In this document: piece by piece, positions 11,616 through 23,511 of the stretch | Layout: every line of letters begins with the position of its first letter | Position numbering within the stretch: position 1 is the stretch's first letter | Assembly: GCA_034440575.1 (NCBI GenBank) | Contig: JAOTOL010001235.1 | Span: forward strand, 62,001-126,000 | Source: Imbricaverruca yamaguchii | Taxonomy: Eukaryota > Arthropoda > Thecostraca > Neoverrucidae | Length of the DNA: 64,000 bases | Direction of reading: 5' to 3' | Program-made: the position numbers and the translations under genes | Notes under the pieces: generated by a model | The model's input: only the letters and a program-made list of their open reading frames with translations | What the model was told of the DNA's origin: nothing | Database searches by the model: none

Positions 11616-12554
11616 CTCTGACGCTCACACCCACCAACCGTGTGAGTAGGACCAGGGGCTTAGCTGTGCCAACTTGTGAGGCCCGGCCTCCATGTCAAAT
11701 GGAAATATTGGTGAGAAATTCCATACTGATGTTTGGTTTTTCCTAGGTGTGTCAACTTCATAAAATTAATGATTCCCGGCACGGATTATATTAAACAATT
11801 ATCAGCACGGATAATCTACTATTGTCCGTGGTATCGATTTGCAATGTCAGTGAGCATATCAAGCGCCACATGTAAGTGGAAGCCTATCACACTGGGTAGT
11901 AGTTGAACTAGGCCAAATAATCATGCATTCCATTGCAAGCATTGCGTCCAAACCGATTACCACTGGCCTCGGATACTGGGCTGAATATTTCCATGCATTA
12001 ATATCATTACCAAAGCATTGTAAACGGGAATGATTAAAAATAAGGAACAAGAGGAATGTCAAAGATGCTTCAATTTAATTCAACTACAAACCTGCAGGGA
12101 AACCTATCAGGGGATACATGTTTATGGTATCTTCTCCAAATGACTTGCTATGGCATCGGACAATTTCGATATTCAAAAGAAAAAAGTTTTGTTCCATTCT
12201 ACACCCACGAAGAGGACTCAGACCCACCCGCCTTGCGTGAAAATCATGGGGATTTCACCAGTTCATCTATTTTACTCGATTTTTATTTGCACAGAAGTAG
12301 ATTAATAATTTTAGAAACTCAATGGTTTGTACGAGGTGTTACAAGTGTTCTTCTTGCTGTACTGGAAACACTACCTGTTATCTCGCTCGAACAGAGTGGA
12401 ACAGGGACCCCTTCAAGATTGTGTCGCTGGAAAGGAGGTAGCAGATGCTCCAGAAGTATGATGCATATTCCTGAGGAAAATGAAGGCAACTTCCGATTAC
12501 TGATGAGACGGGGAAGGGAAAATTCCCCTCTAGCTAACATGTTATTCGCGTCCT

Positions 12555-12690
12555 TGGAACGCTGTGCAGCGTTCCAGTTGTATTTCGGAACGGAAGTGGC
12601 CTCTCCAAGTGGCATATTCATAAATGTTCTCATCTGGCATACTTGCATTGTTTATATATCTAGCCATAGTGATGATAGCAATGAAGCCCA
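12555..12690 (+). repeat. Dispersed repeat, second copy of the right part of 14808-14920
   Basis: The stretch TTTCGGAACGGAAGTGGCC, AAGTGGCATATTCATAA and TTGTTTATATATCTAGCCATA closely matches 14815-14900. The open frame of 216 codons at 12056-12706 ends inside this repeat and has no recognisable domain, so I do not annotate it as a gene. Confidence 0.8.
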
Positions 12691-12699
12691 CTGGTCTCC

Positions 12700-13770
12700 G
12701 CGCTGATAAATCTGTTCCAACGCGACCTTAATTGAATACACGAGCTTGAGCTATGTGCATGCATTGTGCAGAGATCCTTCACCACTGGCTGTCGGAATCG
12801 GCATCGGAGAGGATTTTTGGCGTGGATCCGGATTCTCAACAGGAGGTGCTGCTGACGTTAATTGACGTTTCTTAAAGCCGATTATCACGAGAACCCGCTG
12901 GCGATTTCCATGCTCCGCAGTCATCTACACCCATCGCACTTACCTACATGGCAACGTCGACAGAGCGTGTGGGACTCCACGCCCCCTGCACTGACAATGT
13001 GTGTGTGGGGGGGGGGGGAGGGCGTCGCACTCCTCTGGTGGAGGTCGCTTGAAAGTTCAGTCATTCCATGTGCAAGGAAATGCAAGTTTTTTTGCAAAGT
13101 GCAATGATAGAGCTACAGCATATACAACAGACGACCAAAGCTTCGCCTCGCAGCCTCATAGTGTTATCATATCAAGTTAAGCCATTCGCTTTTGGCACCG
13201 CGGCCAATGGCCATTTTTAGCAGCAACAAGTCATGATTGCAGGTACGAACGGGTACATGGCATTTGGCCAACATTGTTTTCCGCTTTCAATCAAGCACTA
13301 AACATTTCGCCGATGAGCGTGCTCTGTGCCAAACGGCATTTTGGACTGACTAGGCCACTAAGATGTTCCGTATAGGTGAACTTCCTGTGACTTTTCAGAA
13401 GTCTTGGGCCCTCCTCCGGTAAGGCTTAGGAAGTCCCCAGTGAGGATATCGGGCAGATACATGTATACGAGTATACATGTATATACCCCGGAGTTTTTCC
13501 AATAAACCTTACCAAAAAGGAATGGTGAACAATTTAATTCGAGTCTTAACTTCGCCATTCGACAGGTACTCCGGTGAATGCCGGTGGCGGATCCAGATGA
13601 CTGTCCTTCGACTTGCCGAAAAAGCGGCGCGGGACAACGCGCCGCCGCTTGTCATGATCAGTGGTGCAGCCAGGATTTTCCTTAGGGGGGATACAATAAA
13701 ATGTCGTGAAACGGGGCCCACTGTCGACGCGTTTCGTGCCCCAGATACAGCGGGACGGGGAGGCGGTACT
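12700..13770. other. Spacer, no gene recognised
   Basis: Unique-looking sequence. A GTGGTGCAGCCAGGATTTTCC motif at 13660 and GTGGCGGATCCAG at 13582 resemble the edge motif of the following array. Nothing codes for a protein that I recognise. Confidence 0.35.
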
Positions 13771-13789
13771 GTGGGCACGTTCCTCTCAA

Positions 13790-14235
13790 TAAGGCGCGGA
13801 ACAAGCACGTCCCTGCTTGTCATGAGTGATGGCACCAGTGGCGGATCCAGGGGGACGGGGAGGCGGTACTGTAAACATGTGCCTCTCAGTACGGTGCGGA
13901 GCAGGCTGCCTGTCATGAGTGATGGCACCAGTGGCGGATCCAGGGGGACGGGGAGGCGGTACTGTAAACATGTGCCTCTCAGTACGGTGCGGAGCAGGCT
14001 GCCTGTCATGAGTGATGGCACCAGTGGCGGATCCAGGGGTGGGACGGGGTGGCGGTACTGTAAACATGCGCCTCTCAGTACGGGAGAGCTGCCTTATGAT
14101 GATGGCACCAGTGGCGGATCCAGGGGGGGGGGGGGGGGGCTGTAAACATGTGCCTCTCAGTACGGTGCGGAGCAGGCTGCCTGTCATGAGTGATGGCACC
14201 AGTGGCGGATCCAGGGGATGGGGTGGCCGTACTAT
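13790..14235. repeat. 93-bp minisatellite, about five copies
   Basis: Unit: TGTCATGAGTGATGGCACCAGTGGCGGATCCAGGGGGACGGGG, then AGGCGGTACTGTAAACATGTG, then CCTCTCAGTACGGTGCGGAGCAGGCTGCC. Two copies in the middle are almost identical; outer ones have indels and a long G run (14125-14139). Seeded around the GGCGGATCCAGGGG motif that also occurs alone at 18655 and, as GTGGATCCAGGGGG, at 35202. Confidence 0.92.
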
Positions 14236-14532
14236 GTGTTCGGGATTCTCAGTACAAGAACGGCACCTCATAGCAGGGGCGTCGCTTTGTATATGGCTGA
14301 AGCCATCCCAGCCTTCTCTTGAACAATCAGAATAAATATTTGAGCCATGCCGATGGTTTTGAAAAATAAAATAAGTAGCTATGGAATACCAGCGCACATT
14401 GCAACATGCCCAGAAATGATTACCAGTCATCTTTTGTAGCTTGGCCGTTTCCTATACATGTGCATGTATCCCCTTGGATATTAATATACTAAATGCTCCC
14501 TCTTGCTGCTATTACTTGCCTGGTATATCCGC

Positions 14533-14995
14533 TAGCATTGCCACAATCCTTGGCAATAACAATTATATTCAATCCAAAACATAATATGTTGATATTTCCA
14601 GACAGCTCGACATGAACAATTGATACATTTAGTCATATCATTAAGCTGTACACACGATTAGCAATTTTGGGTTAGAATGTGGGAGGCTATGTGTGCCTGT
14701 GGTGTGTGTTGCAAACAATATACTTCGACCAAAAAGTGGACAGCCACCATTGTGTGGCATTACCGGCTAGAAAAAAAAAACATATGTCACCCGCAGTAGA
14801 CAGGTTCAGCTGTATTTCGGAATAGAAGTGACCTCCACAAGTGGCATATTCATAATTGTTTGCACCTGGCATACATGCACTGTTTGTATATCTAGCCATA
14901 CTGATGAAATCAATGGAGTCTCTCAAAACATTAAGTTCATGCTGTATATCACAATTAGACAACATGTAATCACTGACCACACCATGCATGCACAC
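14533..14995 (+). repeat. Dispersed repeat, longest of three copies
   Basis: The left part (14533-14805) matches 17707-17980, sharing CATATCATTAAG-CTGTACACAC and CCATTGTGTGGCATTACC blocks. The right part (14808-14920) matches 12560-12680. So this copy joins both, and the other two are complementary fragments of one element. There is no transposase; it looks like a non-autonomous DNA element or an old composite. Confidence 0.75.
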
Positions 14996-15142
14996 ATCTA
15001 AACAGATGAAGCTAAGAATCCTCTTTCATCAATCGCCAACAGTTCGTCTTCTGCTCACAACGAACGGCCAACGGAGATTGTGACGTCTATGAACACCAGC
15101 CGACCGTACCATGCATCGCGAGCGGAATTGCGGCTCGCCGGC

Positions 15143-15260
15143 TAGTTAGCTCAGCTGGTAAAGCACTGGTCTCGGGGATGGGGTCAAACCCGCCCTGACA
15201 GCGCCGGTCCGCGTCCCCTATGCGGCTCTCGCTGTCGGTCTGTGACCAGGAGGATGAGCT
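15143..15260 (+). mobile_element. tRNA-like SINE head or tRNA pseudogene
   Basis: Box A TAGCTCAGCTGGTAAAGCAC (15149-15168) is intact. Box B is degenerate (GGGGTCAAACCC, 15181-15192, instead of GGTTCAAACCC). The anticodon arm is too short for a tRNA. The following GC-rich body is not shared with the other SINEs here as far as I can see. Confidence 0.55.
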
Positions 15261-15619
15261 GCAAGCAGCACTGGAAATATCTCACGAAGACAGGGGGTGG
15301 GGGTCCAAGCCCTTATTTCCATGACTTATTTTCAGATTGAAGAGAGGAAAATGACAAATCAACATTGGGTGCCAGGCCAGAGGGAGTCCAGATCCCCGTC
15401 CCAATCAACCCGGAATCCCCAGCCATCGCTACGAGGTAGGGCGTTGTCCTGTTTTATCGTGCGCTACCAGAACAAAACTTTCCCAGAAGCATTCTATAGC
15501 GCTTATCAACTTGAGCGCTGAAAAACTTAAAAGCGATGTGCACCACTAGCAGGAACGCGTTTTCTGAACGGTTCGCCCAGCTTTTTTAGTGAGGAATTCA
15601 TTAAATAACAATTAGACAG

Positions 15620-16330
15620 GTCGGTCAGGAGGCTTCCTGTGTCAGTGAGGGGACTCCTGTGAGGACGCCTTCTGTGTCAGTGAGGGGCCGTTTGTGTTGG
15701 TCAGGAGCCTCTTCTGTGCCAGTGTGGGTCGCTTTGTGTTGGTCAGGAGCCCTTCTGTGCCAGTGTAGAGCCTTCTGTGCCGATCAGGAGGCCTCCTGTG
15801 TTGGTCAGGAGGCCTTCTGTGTAGTAGGCTTCTGTGTTGGCAGGGGCCTTCTGTGTTGGTCAGGAGGCCTCCTGTGTTGGTCAGGAGGCCTTCTGTGTTG
15901 GTCAGGAGGCCTTCTGTGTTGGTCAGGAGGCCTTCTGTGTTGGTCAGGAGGCCTCCTGTGTTGGTCAGGAGGCCTTCTGTGTTGGTCAGGAGGCCTTCTG
16001 TAGGCCAGTGTAGGCTTCTGTGTTGGTCAGGAGGCCTCCTGTGTTGGTCAGGAGGCCTTCTGTGAGGCCTCCTGTGTTGGTCAGGAGGCCTTCTGTCAGG
16101 AGGCCTCCTGTGTTGGTCAGGAGGCCTTCTGTGTCGGTCATGAGACCTCCTGTGTTAGTCAGGAGGCCTTCTGTGCCAATGTAGGGCCTCCTGTGTTGGT
16201 CAGGAGGCTTGGCCATTAGGGCCTCCTGTGTTGATCAGGAGGCCTTCTGTGCCGGTGAAGGTCTTCCGTGTCGGTCAGGAGGCCTCCTGTGTTGATGTCT
16301 CCTGTGTCATTAAAGGACCTCCTGTGCAGA
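15620..16330. repeat. 21-bp minisatellite, about 30 copies
   Basis: Unit GTGTTGGTCAGGAGGCCTTCT; the homogeneous core is 15850-16000, with deletions and TGTGCCAGTGTAGG interruptions on both sides. The frame repeats as seven residues (CWSGGLL), explaining the apparent open frames. Confidence 0.93.
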
Positions 16331-16559
16331 GCTTCCTGATTTTTTGTTCTCTCGCTTACTTTGTTAGGGGGCCGACGCCCAACAGTCTCGAAGTTGGAGC
16401 GATCTCCCCGCCCGTTCCTACGACCCTGATTCACAAGTCGAGCTCACGACTTCAATCAAGAATCGTAATCATTGCATGCTACAATTCAGTGTCATCACCG
16501 ACACAGTTTTCAGTTAGCATGTAGTGTCCATCATCCTGACATCCATAAGACATAACGAA

Positions 16560-17294
16560 TACAGTCTGTTGCGTCCTGAAGGCTGGCCAGAAGGCTGGCA
16601 GAGCCAGCGAGCTTCCTACCGTGCACCTTCCGGCCCTATCGTCGGCTGTACAGAGCTAGCCAATCACGCGACAATGCAGCGGCCGGCCGCGCTCTGATTG
16701 GCCGTCGCGGCGAATTCCCACGGTGAGGCGCCGCCCCCAGTCGGTCGGTCGGCGGCGCGGTACCATTTGGGCCTGGTCTGAAGGTCGCGCGTGCGGCTCG
16801 TGGCGGCGACACGCGCCGGAACAGGTGGTGACACGTGTCGCGCACACGCCGCTCAGTCGCGCACGTGACCGCTCCATTGTGCGTCGGCCGCCCGGCTTAG
16901 GTGAGCGCGAGGCTGCCGGCGGCTACACGACCAACAAGTGGACGCACGTGTGACCGGCTGACCCGTGGCTGGCGGAGGGCGCGTGTCGGGTGTGTTTCAT
17001 TAATACGGTGGATTAGTCACACCAGCGAGACGCTTCCGGTGTGACTCTCGCCATCGCCTCGGCCAGGAAGCCAGGATACGTCACGGACAGCCGTCGTGAG
17101 CGGGATAGCGAGCCGATAACCAGGTCAGGTCGCACGTGACCGCGACGACGACAGAGTGCGACCGGACCGGATGCCGGCGCCCCGCGCGCAGCCGGGTCAG
17201 GTCAGGTCACACGTGAGCGCGCCGTCGGAGCGCGAGTGAACGCCAGCCCGCCACCCACCGACGCCTACCTATGGTCGTCAGAGGCGGCTCCGCC
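16560..17294 (+). promoter_or_regulatory. CpG-rich 5' flank and probable promoter/5' UTR of Ptf1a
   Basis: Composition changes sharply to GC- and CpG-rich about 700 bp before the Ptf1a start codon. A CCAAT box (16660-16664) and an inverted one, ATTGG (16697-16701), lie 37 bp apart, a spacing compatible with paired NF-Y sites. There is no clear TATA box, as expected for a CpG-type promoter. Several CACGTG and GGTCAGGTCA repeats occur at 17120-17215. Promoter role is inferred from position and composition. Confidence 0.5.
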
Positions 17295-17603
17295 ATGGAG
17301 AACTTCGACTGCGACGCCTTCAACCGCTGCTTCCTCGAGTCGCACGAGTTCTGCGAGTTCATGGAGTCGCCGCTGTACGACTCGTGCTCGTCCAGCGACG
17401 CGCCGTACGGCGCCGTCGGCGGCGGCGCCGACCACCTGCCGACGCGTCGGCGTCGACGCCGGCGCTCGGGCGCCAACCAGCAGGTGCACCAGCGGCACGC
17501 GGCCAACATGCGCGAGCGACGCCGCATGCAGAGCATCAACGACGCCTTCGAAGGCCTGCGCACGCACGTGCCCACGCTGCCGTACGAGAAGAAGCTGAGC
17601 AAG
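17295..17603 (+). CDS. Ptf1a: Ptf1a/Fer1 bHLH transcription factor, exon 1 of 3
   Basis: Ptf1a (Fer1 in insects) is a nuclear class II bHLH factor that binds E-boxes with an E-protein and, in vertebrates, recruits RBPJ or RBPJL to form the PTF1 complex in pancreas and inhibitory neurons. This exon codes residues 1-103. It has an acidic, Cys/Phe-containing N-terminus (MENFDCDAF), a basic run (51-57), and the basic region plus helix 1 and loop: [20 protein letters not shown] (71-90) then [13 protein letters not shown], almost identical to vertebrate Ptf1a. An in-frame ATG at 17271 would add eight residues; I prefer 17295 because MENF starts the acidic segment, but this is not decided. The exon ends AAG|GTGAGC in phase 0, inside the loop-helix 2 boundary. 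At 194 aa the protein is much shorter than vertebrate Ptf1a (over 320 aa), mainly in the N-terminus. Confidence 0.95.
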
Positions 17604-17706
17604 GTGAGCTGGCAGAGGCGGAAGAGCTGCGCGCACGTGCGGTGTCGGTGACGGTGACGTTGCCGGCGGATACTGCCGGACTGCGGATACTGCCGGACTG
17701 CGGATA

Positions 17707-17980
17707 CTGCATTACGACAATCCGTGTCAATGACAATTATATCCAAACTAAAACCTGGCATGCTGAGCTTTCTCTGACAGCTCGACATGGCCATGGCCAA
17801 TTGGTATATGTGATCATATCATTAAGTTGTGCACACAGTTAGAAATTCTGCGTCAGAATGTGCGCGGTCGTGCATGCGTGTGGTTTGCTCTGCAAACAAT
17901 GTAGTCTGACCAAATAATGGACCGCCAACATTGTGTGATACCCCGAGTAAGAAAAACACGCCTCCCGCAGTGGACAGATG
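17707..17980 (+). repeat. Dispersed repeat, copy of the left part of 14533-14995
   Basis: Shares CATTACGACAATCC, GACAGCTCGACATGG, CATATCATTAAGTTGTGCACAC and CCAACATTGTGTGATACC with the copy at 14.5 kb in the same orientation. It starts about 100 bp after the Ptf1a exon 1 donor, so an insertion close to the donor has been tolerated. Confidence 0.75.
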
Positions 17981-19525
17981 AACAGTGCACAGTGCATGGG
18001 GGATGAGTACCTAGCAAAACTTCACGAAATCCAGCGTTGTGCTCAATTCTTATCGTGTTGCATATAATTAAACAATACAATACAAACTCTGTCCACCCTA
18101 TGCAACATTCATGACTACGCCTACGCCAAAGGGAATGAGGCCAATTATTTTGAGGATTCCATGATATTGAAATCCTGGTGAAGCACCCGGCATTAGTCAC
18201 TGGCGGATTTTGCCCACCGGTTGGTTGGGGGGGGGGGGACAACTTTTGGCTTTCAGCGCCAGCCCATCCCTTCACCCCCACTTCCAGTGGTGTGGCAAGG
18301 ATTTGCATCAGAAGAGGGGTCAAAGGGATTTTGAGGGTATCCAACCTGCGACTAATTTCGGTTTAAAACCACCGGATTTCGACAACAACTTGACAAAGAG
18401 GCTCATTAAAAATAATGACAACATATTTTTAATGTGTATGGATCCAATCAGCCACCACCGTCTGTAACTCGCCGAATTTCAACCCACTTCTCCTTATTCA
18501 GAGTTGTTTTCTGACATTTCTTGACGAGTCAGCTCGCACTGCAAATATTACGCCATTGCAAATCACGTTAAAGGTGGGAAGTGTTCCAGTTTCACGAGCT
18601 TCAGTCAATAGCGCCCGGTTGTCGCCACGTCAACATTTGTGCACGTGTGCACACTGGCGGATCCAGCCGTCCAATTTGGGGAGGGTGCGGGGGCAAACCA
18701 GCGGCCGATCTGCACATTGGAATATTGGAGCTTGTTTCGATCTTTCAAAAAACAAATATCGTCGAAATTCTATGCGCAACAACAAATTAAGTATTTCATT
18801 AAGCACCCAGTTCTATCATTTTAAAACATATTCTCCACAAATGTTCTCACATTTGAAGAAACTAACCTTCCACGCTTTTCTCTAATACTTGTTCTGATAT
18901 TTAATTCATGGTCATGGGAGATCCAAGGTTCTTCCTCTTCGCCCTTGGTGAGTCTACTACCTGACGTATCTATGCCATTTTCCGATTACGTATAAATCGC
19001 TGCGAGAGCCACAATAAAAACCATACGTACCATATTGGCTGCCAATATTTAGCATAATAAGGCAACGCATAGTCATATGTAGAACCGAAACAGGAATAGG
19101 CACTCAACTCTCATCAATTATAACGCCTGCGTTTCCCGACCTATGCATGTCGTTTTTTTTAAATCCAAGACGGTTGCAATTAAGCTGCACGATTAGGCTT
19201 GTTTTCACAATACTGTATGACCAACGCAGGCGATGCGCCCCCCCCCCCCCCACAAATTGTTTTCACAACAAATCAAGCGTCTTAACCCAAGCCAGTCATC
19301 ATTGCCAGGTGAAGATCGGTTCTCGGCCTTGTGATGTGATACATAGCTTCTGAGCCTTGAGACATTTTGAAGGTATTTTGTCACTTCACGCTCCAAATGA
19401 GCTTCATATTTTACCCTTAATTGTACCTACAAGCAATTGGGACTTTCTTACAAAGGGTATGTCCACGTTCATTTTGGGTGAGACGTTTTAGGCTATAAAA
19501 CTATACCACATTTGGTGCTAAAAGG

Positions 19526-19700
19526 GTGCAAGTTAAAGAGGCACCACAGCGCGCTCATGGTACACAGGTGCCGCACCAAGTTCGCAGTGCTGGATGGGTG
19601 ATATGAACTCAAGGTACAAGTTAAAGAGACACCACAGCGCGCTCATGGTACACAGGTGCCGCACCAAGTTCACAGTGCTGGATGGGTGATATAAACTCTG
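19526..19700. repeat. Tandem duplication, two copies of 88 bp
   Basis: CAAGTTAAAGAGGCACCACA at 19529 recurs as CAAGTTAAAGAGACACCACA at 19617; the copies differ at only a few sites, so the duplication is recent. Confidence 0.93.
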
Positions 19701-22700
19701 CTGGCGTTGGTACAGTGGTACCGTGATCTGTCATGGCTGTCCAGAGCACCACACTTACCCGTCAGGTCCGACAAATCAGTAAGTGGACGACCCACCAACT
19801 TTCCCATCACCTGGCCCCTTCCCCTCGGCCGCCAGCTTCTCTTGACACGCCGGGTAACACGCACACGCTGCACCACGCGCCGGCGTGGGGGCCGAGCCGT
19901 GACACGGCCAGCCACTGGAAGCGGCTCAGATGGTCCTGGCTGAGACGCCGCGGGCGACGCACACCGTTTTGACGTGGTGACAAACGTTCTGTCCTAACGG
20001 ACGGACACCATCTGTCCGTCAGGCCAGGTAGTTTTCGCTGATCATCAGCTATACCGCCAATTAGTGCCCCGGGGACTTTTGAAGATGCCCAGTCCGTAAC
20101 TGGCGCCGTTGGTGCTTGAATGTCGTCCGGTTGTGCCTCTCATGTCCGCGGTGGTTCATCAGGAGTTGAAGCCGGATGGGCTGATGGATCGTTTGGATCG
20201 GAGGGGCCCACGAAAGATTTCGAGATATGATGGAGAGTTGAGGAATGATAGTCTTTTAAGAATGCTATTTTAAACACTTCAAGAAGGAACATGATAGGTT
20301 TGCCTGAACGTGGTTGCTTGTGATAGGGATCAAATAGGCTGAAGGTTAAAAGTAAACGAAGCCACCAGACATATTCTACCCATTGAATACGATTAGTACT
20401 TGTTCATAATACGATAATATACATAATATACAGTACAAAATAGTACAATTTCAACGACAAAGTAACATGCAAATCTCAGGGGTAAAACATTGCAAAATGA
20501 ATATTTTTCTGATCTCAGAATTAGAGATGCACCAGATCTGGTATTTTGGTACTCGACCAGATCGGATATTTGCCGGATCTGACAAATATATCCGGCCAGA
20601 TCCGCAACACCGTAGTAGCCAGAAAGCAAGGACCTCGGCAAGTGATCCTTGCCAACACCAACACCACCAACGCCAGGAAATATTTTGATATCACCAAATT
20701 TCTTTGCGTGATCCAATTTGTACTTATATTTTGGTTTGTCGAAATTTTTAGTGCGCAATTTGTTTCAATCCTACGATATCATAGCCTGCTTGGTGCCCAC
20801 ACCCTTCCTCGCACTCGTATACAAAGTTTTGGAACAGTGGCACGGCACTGATAAAATAAAAGGTAACCACACCATTTGTAGATATAATCAAGGAAACGCT
20901 TTTTTGAATCACAAGTCATTCCCGCTGATGCGATATTTCGGATTTTAGATGTGGTCCGATACCACCTTGCAGGGGTGGAACTTTGTGTGCTTCTGGTGTG
21001 TTGCCAATGCATCACCAACAATTTATAGCTTGAACATTATGACTAGTGTGATGAATTGAAGGAATCAAACCAAGATCTGGCTTGGCAACAACAATCATTT
21101 TGGGGTGTCTGCAGGTCTACTAACTTACCACATCCAATAACACCCCAAGCATGACTGATGCTATCTCAGCGTTGATACTACCTGTTCACTCAGTGATAAG
21201 TGATGAAGCGTGAGCATGTCTTGTATGAGGAATATGTACATACATGACATGGCATCCAGCATAAGGAAAGTACAACTGTATAGTCAAGAAGTGGTGACAC
21301 AGGAGATACTGGGAAAATGGCTGGGGGAGCGAGCAGCTTCAAAGAGCTTCATATTGTACTGGATGGTAAGTTAGGTATCAACAACGAACCATCTTATGCT
21401 GAGACACTAAAAAAGATGAAGGTCAAGAGGCAATACAACATTTAACTCTACAAACAGAGACACAGCACAGAATAAATATGGAAAAAGGACGCAGTAAAAT
21501 ATATAGGATACTAACACCATTACACACAGTACGGAGACAAACAACTAACACAATCATTTTTATGCTGAGACACTAAATAATTTTTGTACAATAATTTTTT
21601 TTTTCTACTGAAGAGTAATCAGAATTGCACAGATATGGAAACTAAAGATGGCACCACTAAAATTCCTCACATAAAACAAACTCGGCGTCTGAGCTCAACC
21701 TTGCATGTGTAGATAAATGCTGAGGCTCAAAGCTTGAAAAAAGAACCTGAAGCAGAGAATGGCAAGCCACTGGGAAATCCCGAACGTAAGAACCCAAGCG
21801 CAATCTAAAGGACAGCCGCCAGTTTCTGCAGAGTTGCATCGGTCCCTGCCTACCGAAGGCTCTGTGTTCAGCCAGATATGCAACATATCGCACAATATTA
21901 TTGTGTTAGAAGACGATCTAAATAAACTGCGACCGAAAGACAGTACCATGGGCTGCATATTTTCCAGCTTTCTGGATCATAAACCGGACCTTATAAAACA
22001 CCTCCAACAAAAGAAAAGCATGACCGTAGTTTGTCCCACGTTTATCACCGAAGCGATGAGCCTAAGTCATGAATGTCCCAAGTGTCACATACAACTTCGA
22101 TTTATGTAGCAATTAATGACATCACGGTGGACTGAAATTATGATCTAGTTTACAATTAACGAGATCTTTGATTCGTAGCACATATATTTGATCTATCACA
22201 CTCATCTGACTAACTCAACGAGATCCATGCATTTTATGTTTACACTCGAATAACGTATCTTGCAATGATACTAAAGAATGTAAATTCACTGAGTCGTTTG
22301 CTATGTCACTAAGTTTGTTATGATGTTATAGCTCAAGCTTTATAGTATTCCCCCGATTCCCAATAATGCTTCATATGTGCATAGGATCTTCGAGCAGAAA
22401 TATTTCTTAGACGAACTAACTGAACGTCTCAATGTCTTTTTTGATTGTATGGACTCGTCATATGCTATTGTAGGGAATTTCACCTCCATATATTGGAGTA
22501 CTTCGGTAGCAATGCATGCAACGTCGGCACGGCTTTCATCCTACATACTATCACTGGTCTCTCACCCCTCTCCCGACACCCATGAAGACAAACACAAGCC
22601 TTCACACGATGCTTCCTGTAATGCAGCACATGCATTTTTTGGAGCGCACCTCCCCACACTCAACAAACATTCTATGAGGTCGGTCCAACTTCAATTACCT

Positions 22701-22774
22701 TCCTGTTCCAATGTAGGCCTGTAATAGACTGGTAATGGTTCTTCTCTCCAATCACTTCTGCAGTGAGTACTGGA

Positions 22775-23310
22775 TGGATATAATAATCCTGACACTGCCA
22801 CATTCCTGGAAGGACATCATCATCCTGACACTTACACAGTCCTGGATGGACATCAGCATCCTGGCATTGGCGCAGTCCTGGAAGGAGATCATCATCCTGA
22901 CGTTGGCGCAGTCCTGGAAGGACATCAGCATCCTGACATTGGCACAGTCCTGGAAGGACATCAGCATCCTGACATTGGCTCAGTCCTGGATGGACATCAT
23001 CATAATGGCATTGGACACAGTTCTGGATGCACATCATCATCCTGACGTTGGCACAGTCCTGGATGGACATCATCATAATGGCATTGGCACAGTTCTGGAT
23101 GCACATCATCATCCTGACGTTGGCACAGTCCTGGATGGACATCATCATCCTGACATTGGCACAGTCCTGGAAGGACATGAGCATCCTGACATTGGCTCAG
23201 TCCTGGATGGACATCATCATAATAGCATTGGCACAGTCCTGGAAGGACATCATCATCCTGACACTTACACAGTCCTGGATGGACATCAGCATCCTGACGT
23301 TGCCACAGTC
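22775..23310. repeat. 36-bp minisatellite in Ptf1a intron 1, about 15 copies
   Basis: Unit: GGCACAGTCCTGGATGGACA then TCATCATCCTGACATT. Variants GGAAGGACATCAGCATCC alternate. The array ends at the decayed exon 2 copy. Its 36-bp period gives open frames in several phases (12-residue repeats), which I do not regard as coding. Confidence 0.93.
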
Positions 23311-23373
23311 CTGTGGCCGCTCGGACTAGCCATTGTGTACACCAGCTTCCTCGGTGAGATAATCTCCGCGCAT
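23309..23373 (+). pseudogene. Decayed partial duplicate of Ptf1a exon 2
   Basis: CTCGGACTAGCCATTGTGTA and CAGCTTCCTCGGTGAGATAA match exon 2 (CTCCGACTAGCCATTGGCTA, CAGCTTCCTCGGCGAGATGA) over about 60 bp. In the matching frame it reads LGLAIVYTSFLGEIIS, against LRLAIGYISFLGEMIS in the real exon, so helix 2 is mostly kept. The duplicate lacks the acceptor AG at the right place and has lost two bases near its start, which breaks the frame to exon 1. A C-to-T change makes CTCG|GTGAGA, a good donor-like site absent from the real exon. It lies only a few bases before the true acceptor. Confidence 0.85.
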
Positions 23374-23381
23374 GTTTTCAG

Positions 23382-23511
23382 GTGGACACGCTCCGACTAG
23401 CCATTGGCTATATCAGCTTCCTCGGCGAGATGATCTCTTCCGATGACGGAAAACACGCCTCCCACAAGCTCAACGGGGAGGCGCCAAAGAAGATTGTCAT
23501 AAAGTCTAAAG
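23382..23511 (+). CDS. Ptf1a: Ptf1a/Fer1 bHLH transcription factor, exon 2 of 3
   Basis: Codes residues 104-146 and the first base of codon 147. VDTLRLAIGYISFLGEM is helix 2 of the bHLH dimerisation domain and continues the LSK of exon 1 without a gap, matching the family text LSKVDTLRLAIGYI. After the helix comes a short linker with KKIVIKSK, comparable to the KVIICHRG segment of vertebrate Ptf1a. Acceptor TTTTCAG|GTG in phase 0; donor AAAG|GTGAGC in phase 1, which fits the phase of exon 3. Very high confidence because splice sites, phase and protein similarity agree. Confidence 0.95.

Larger units (their letters stand above)
17604..23381 (+). other. Ptf1a intron 1 (5.8 kb)
   Basis: Begins GTGAGC and ends TTTTCAG, both consensus. 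It holds a dispersed repeat (17707-17980), an 88-bp duplication, a 36-bp minisatellite and a decayed copy of exon 2. Between these, 18160-19520 and 19710-22770 are AT-rich with scattered open frames (for example 21759-22109 and 22377-22724) that match nothing I recognise. A GGCGGATCCAG motif occurs at 18655, and GC-homopolymers at 18227 and 19239. Confidence 0.85.

Noticed and set aside
12056..12706. 216-codon + frame
   Set aside because: No domain recognised and its end lies in a dispersed repeat present again at 14.8 kb.
21759..22109. Possible small gene inside Ptf1a intron 1
   Set aside because: Reads partly like protein but I recognise no family, and no splice or promoter signal supports it.
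22735..23400. 221-codon frame running from the 36-bp array into the Ptf1a helix-2 ghost copy
   Set aside because: The array accounts for most of it; only the last 20 codons are exon-like, and these are the decayed duplicate annotated separately.
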